Positions 5,811-6,991 of a stretch of 6,991 bases of DNA are shown here, one piece after another. Within the stretch, counting starts at the first letter, position 1. The number at the start of each line of letters is the position of its first letter. A program made the translations under genes and the position numbers. A model generated the notes under the pieces. That model did no database searches, was not told where the DNA came from, and saw only the letters and a list, made by a program, of their open reading frames with translations. The stretch is from an uncultured Eubacteriales bacterium. GTDB lineage: Bacteria; Bacillota; Clostridia; Christensenellales; CAG-138. The DNA lies in assembly GCA_900543475.1 (NCBI GenBank), contig UQRU01000109.1:1-6991 (forward strand), in the 5' to 3' direction.

Positions 5811-6890
5811 TTATCCGGCCCGCCGGCGGGCGACGACCCAGGCCGCCAGGCCCAGGCCGGCCAGGGCCAACAACAGGGCGGGGCTGCCGGGCATATCGCC
5901 GGTCTTGGGGATCATGCCCGCGGTGACGAACAGCTGGCCCGCGCCGCTATACATGGTGGCCCCATACAGGGTGACGGCGCAGCGGTATTGATAGCCGTTT
6001 TCCGCCCCGGTCACCGGGCCCACGGTGAGGGTCGCCCCCGTTGCCCCGGGAATGGACACAAACCCCTTGCCATCCCGGCGATCCACCTGCCACTGATAGC
6101 TTAGCGGCCCGCCGTTGGCTACCACGCTGAAGGTGGCCAGGCTCCCCGCAGGCGCGCTCACGCTCTGGGGATGCTGCAAAATGTTGGGCCACCGGGTGTC
6201 GTCCGAACCACCCCCGGAAGTGGGCGGGGTGGGAGGGGTTACTTCACCAGTTTGCACGGTAAAATGCAAATCCTTGTCTGCTAAAACGATATCATTGGTT
6301 GTAACTGGGGTGGTCACGCCTTTTGTAGAGTCAGCAATTCCACCATCTGCACCGTAGTATCCGCTTTTCTGTACCATGATGTTGGCGGCGGTACCCGTCA
6401 TAGCTAGGGTCACAATCCCTTGCGTTTCGTCTGCATCATATCTTCCATCGTTGAGCAGAATATCGCCATTTTGCAGCGTATTTCCCGAGGGATAGTGGAA
6501 GGTCGTATTGGTGACCGTAAGATTGGAGGTGGCGCCTTTCTTTGCAACAATACGGATGGGCGCAGAATAAGTTTTCGTGGTATTATGCTTAGGTAAAGAG
6601 GCTATCGCACAGTCAATGAATGTGCAGTCCTCTACGCTGATTTTTTGCGTACCGGTGGACTTGCGGTTAAGATTCAGACCAACGGAAATTTTGTTGAAAG
6701 TAGTGTTTTTAATTGAAATTGTTCCTGGTGAGTTTGAATAAACAGCGGTATTTGGGTGGCTCCCTTGGTCGCTGTCAAAACTACAGCCATCTAACGTAAT
6801 GTTGATAACACCGCCACAAAATTTCAATACATAATTTCCATCATATATATATATCATTTTAATCGAATAAGAGAAATAATAGACACACAA
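5811..6890 (-). pseudogene. Sortase-anchored surface protein, apparently missing its 5' end
   Basis: The C-terminus is a cell-wall sorting signal: IPKTG (327-331, a variant of LPXTG), a hydrophobic stretch (337-354) and RRR. Before it lie an Ig-like domain (about 236-324, with PQSVSAPAGSLATFSV, YQWQV and YQYRCAV) and a linker TPPTPPTSGGG (218-228). The first 150 residues carry beta-helix-like repeats: TLDGCSF (32), SIKNTTF (59), SVEDCTF (85), TVTNTTF (125). Such proteins normally begin with a signal peptide and a longer beta-helix, and neither is present. The frame start at 6890 is a TTG, the first ATG is at 6857, and no ribosome binding site precedes either; the open frame continues upstream through a terminator to the window edge. 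A 5'-truncated gene is the best reading; an assembly join or an unusual start is possible. The product would act at the cell surface, perhaps in adhesion, but without a signal peptide it would not be exported. Confidence 0.7.
6843..6854. repeat. Short (AT)6 dinucleotide run
   Basis: Six AT units lie just inside the first ATG of the truncated surface-protein frame. A run this short is a minor slippage site; here it marks the very AT-rich junction between the surface gene and the upstream terminator. Confidence 0.5.
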
Positions 6891-6910
6891 TCCAAAAGAA
6901 GAATGTATTA

Positions 6911-6947
6911 AAATAAAAAACCGGCCGGCCGCAGCGCGGCCGGCCGG
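6911..6947 (-). terminator. Strong leftward terminator of a gene beyond the window
   Basis: A perfect 12-bp G/C stem, CCGGCCGGCCGC / GCGGCCGGCCGG with a 3-nt loop, is followed on the minus strand by TTTTTTATTTT. It ends transcription arriving from the right edge. It lies only about 20 nt upstream of the first in-frame start of the surface-protein frame, so that frame cannot rely on read-through from upstream. Confidence 0.9.
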
Positions 6948-6976
6948 CGCCCCCCTAGGGGCCGGAAAAGGGTTGA

Positions 6977-6991
6977 TTAATCGTAGTAAAC
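6977..6991 (-). CDS. Possible last codons of a leftward gene off the right edge
   Basis: The minus strand reads V-Y-Y-D-stop in one frame, with TAA at 6979-6977, 30 nt before a strong terminator. This spacing fits the end of a gene lying to the right. Only four codons are visible, so neither identity nor frame can be confirmed. Confidence 0.25.
   Translation of the reverse strand, partial: VYYD

Noticed and set aside
5253..6104. Rightward frame spanning the GNAT gene, a terminator and the surface gene
   Set aside because: It crosses a strong terminator and two real genes on the other strand; the translation is Arg/Ser/Pro-rich without recognisable motifs.

Overview
The window looks like chromosomal DNA from a GC-rich Bacillota bacterium, probably a gut-type Clostridia. 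The reasons are inferred: strong AAGGAGG-type ribosome binding sites, many U-tailed hairpin terminators, a C-terminal sortase signal (IPKTG, hydrophobic stretch, RRR) and gene families common in that group. No rRNA, tRNA, CRISPR array, transposase or phage gene was seen.

Layout from left to right. Bases 1-323 carry no convincing gene; they hold a strong rightward terminator and several further hairpins. A leftward gene (324-1718) encodes an unusual fusion of a MerR-type DNA-binding head, an RDD-family membrane domain and a C-terminal extracytoplasmic region. Its promoter has the stretched 19-bp spacer typical of MerR-controlled promoters. Across a 160-nt divergent intergenic region lies a rightward chloramphenicol acetyltransferase-family gene (1879-2499) with its own extended -10 promoter. 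This gene converges on a leftward operon through a 201-nt gap that contains 128 consecutive bases made only of G and C, either a real ultra-stable structure or an assembly artefact.

The leftward operon reads, in transcription order, GNAT-YjbR fusion protein (5674-4763), family I inorganic pyrophosphatase (4749-4219) and glycerol kinase (4191-2701). The gaps are 13 and 27 nt, and the ribosome binding site of the pyrophosphatase overlaps the stop codon of the first gene. Glycerol kinase feeds glycerol into glycolysis and lipid synthesis, and the pyrophosphatase pulls biosynthetic reactions forward. The role of the fusion protein is unknown.

Upstream of that operon, behind its own terminator (5757-5787), is a leftward surface-protein gene: beta-helix-like repeats, a proline/threonine linker, an Ig-like domain and a sortase anchor. 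Its 5' end appears to be missing. It has no signal peptide and no ribosome binding site, and its frame runs open through the terminator of the preceding gene (6911-6947). Base composition changes sharply inside the gene at the linker, which suggests modular assembly or recombination.

The strongest candidates for something little described are the membrane-tethered MerR-RDD regulator paired with the divergent acetyltransferase, and the G/C-only tract. Neither can be proved from sequence alone.
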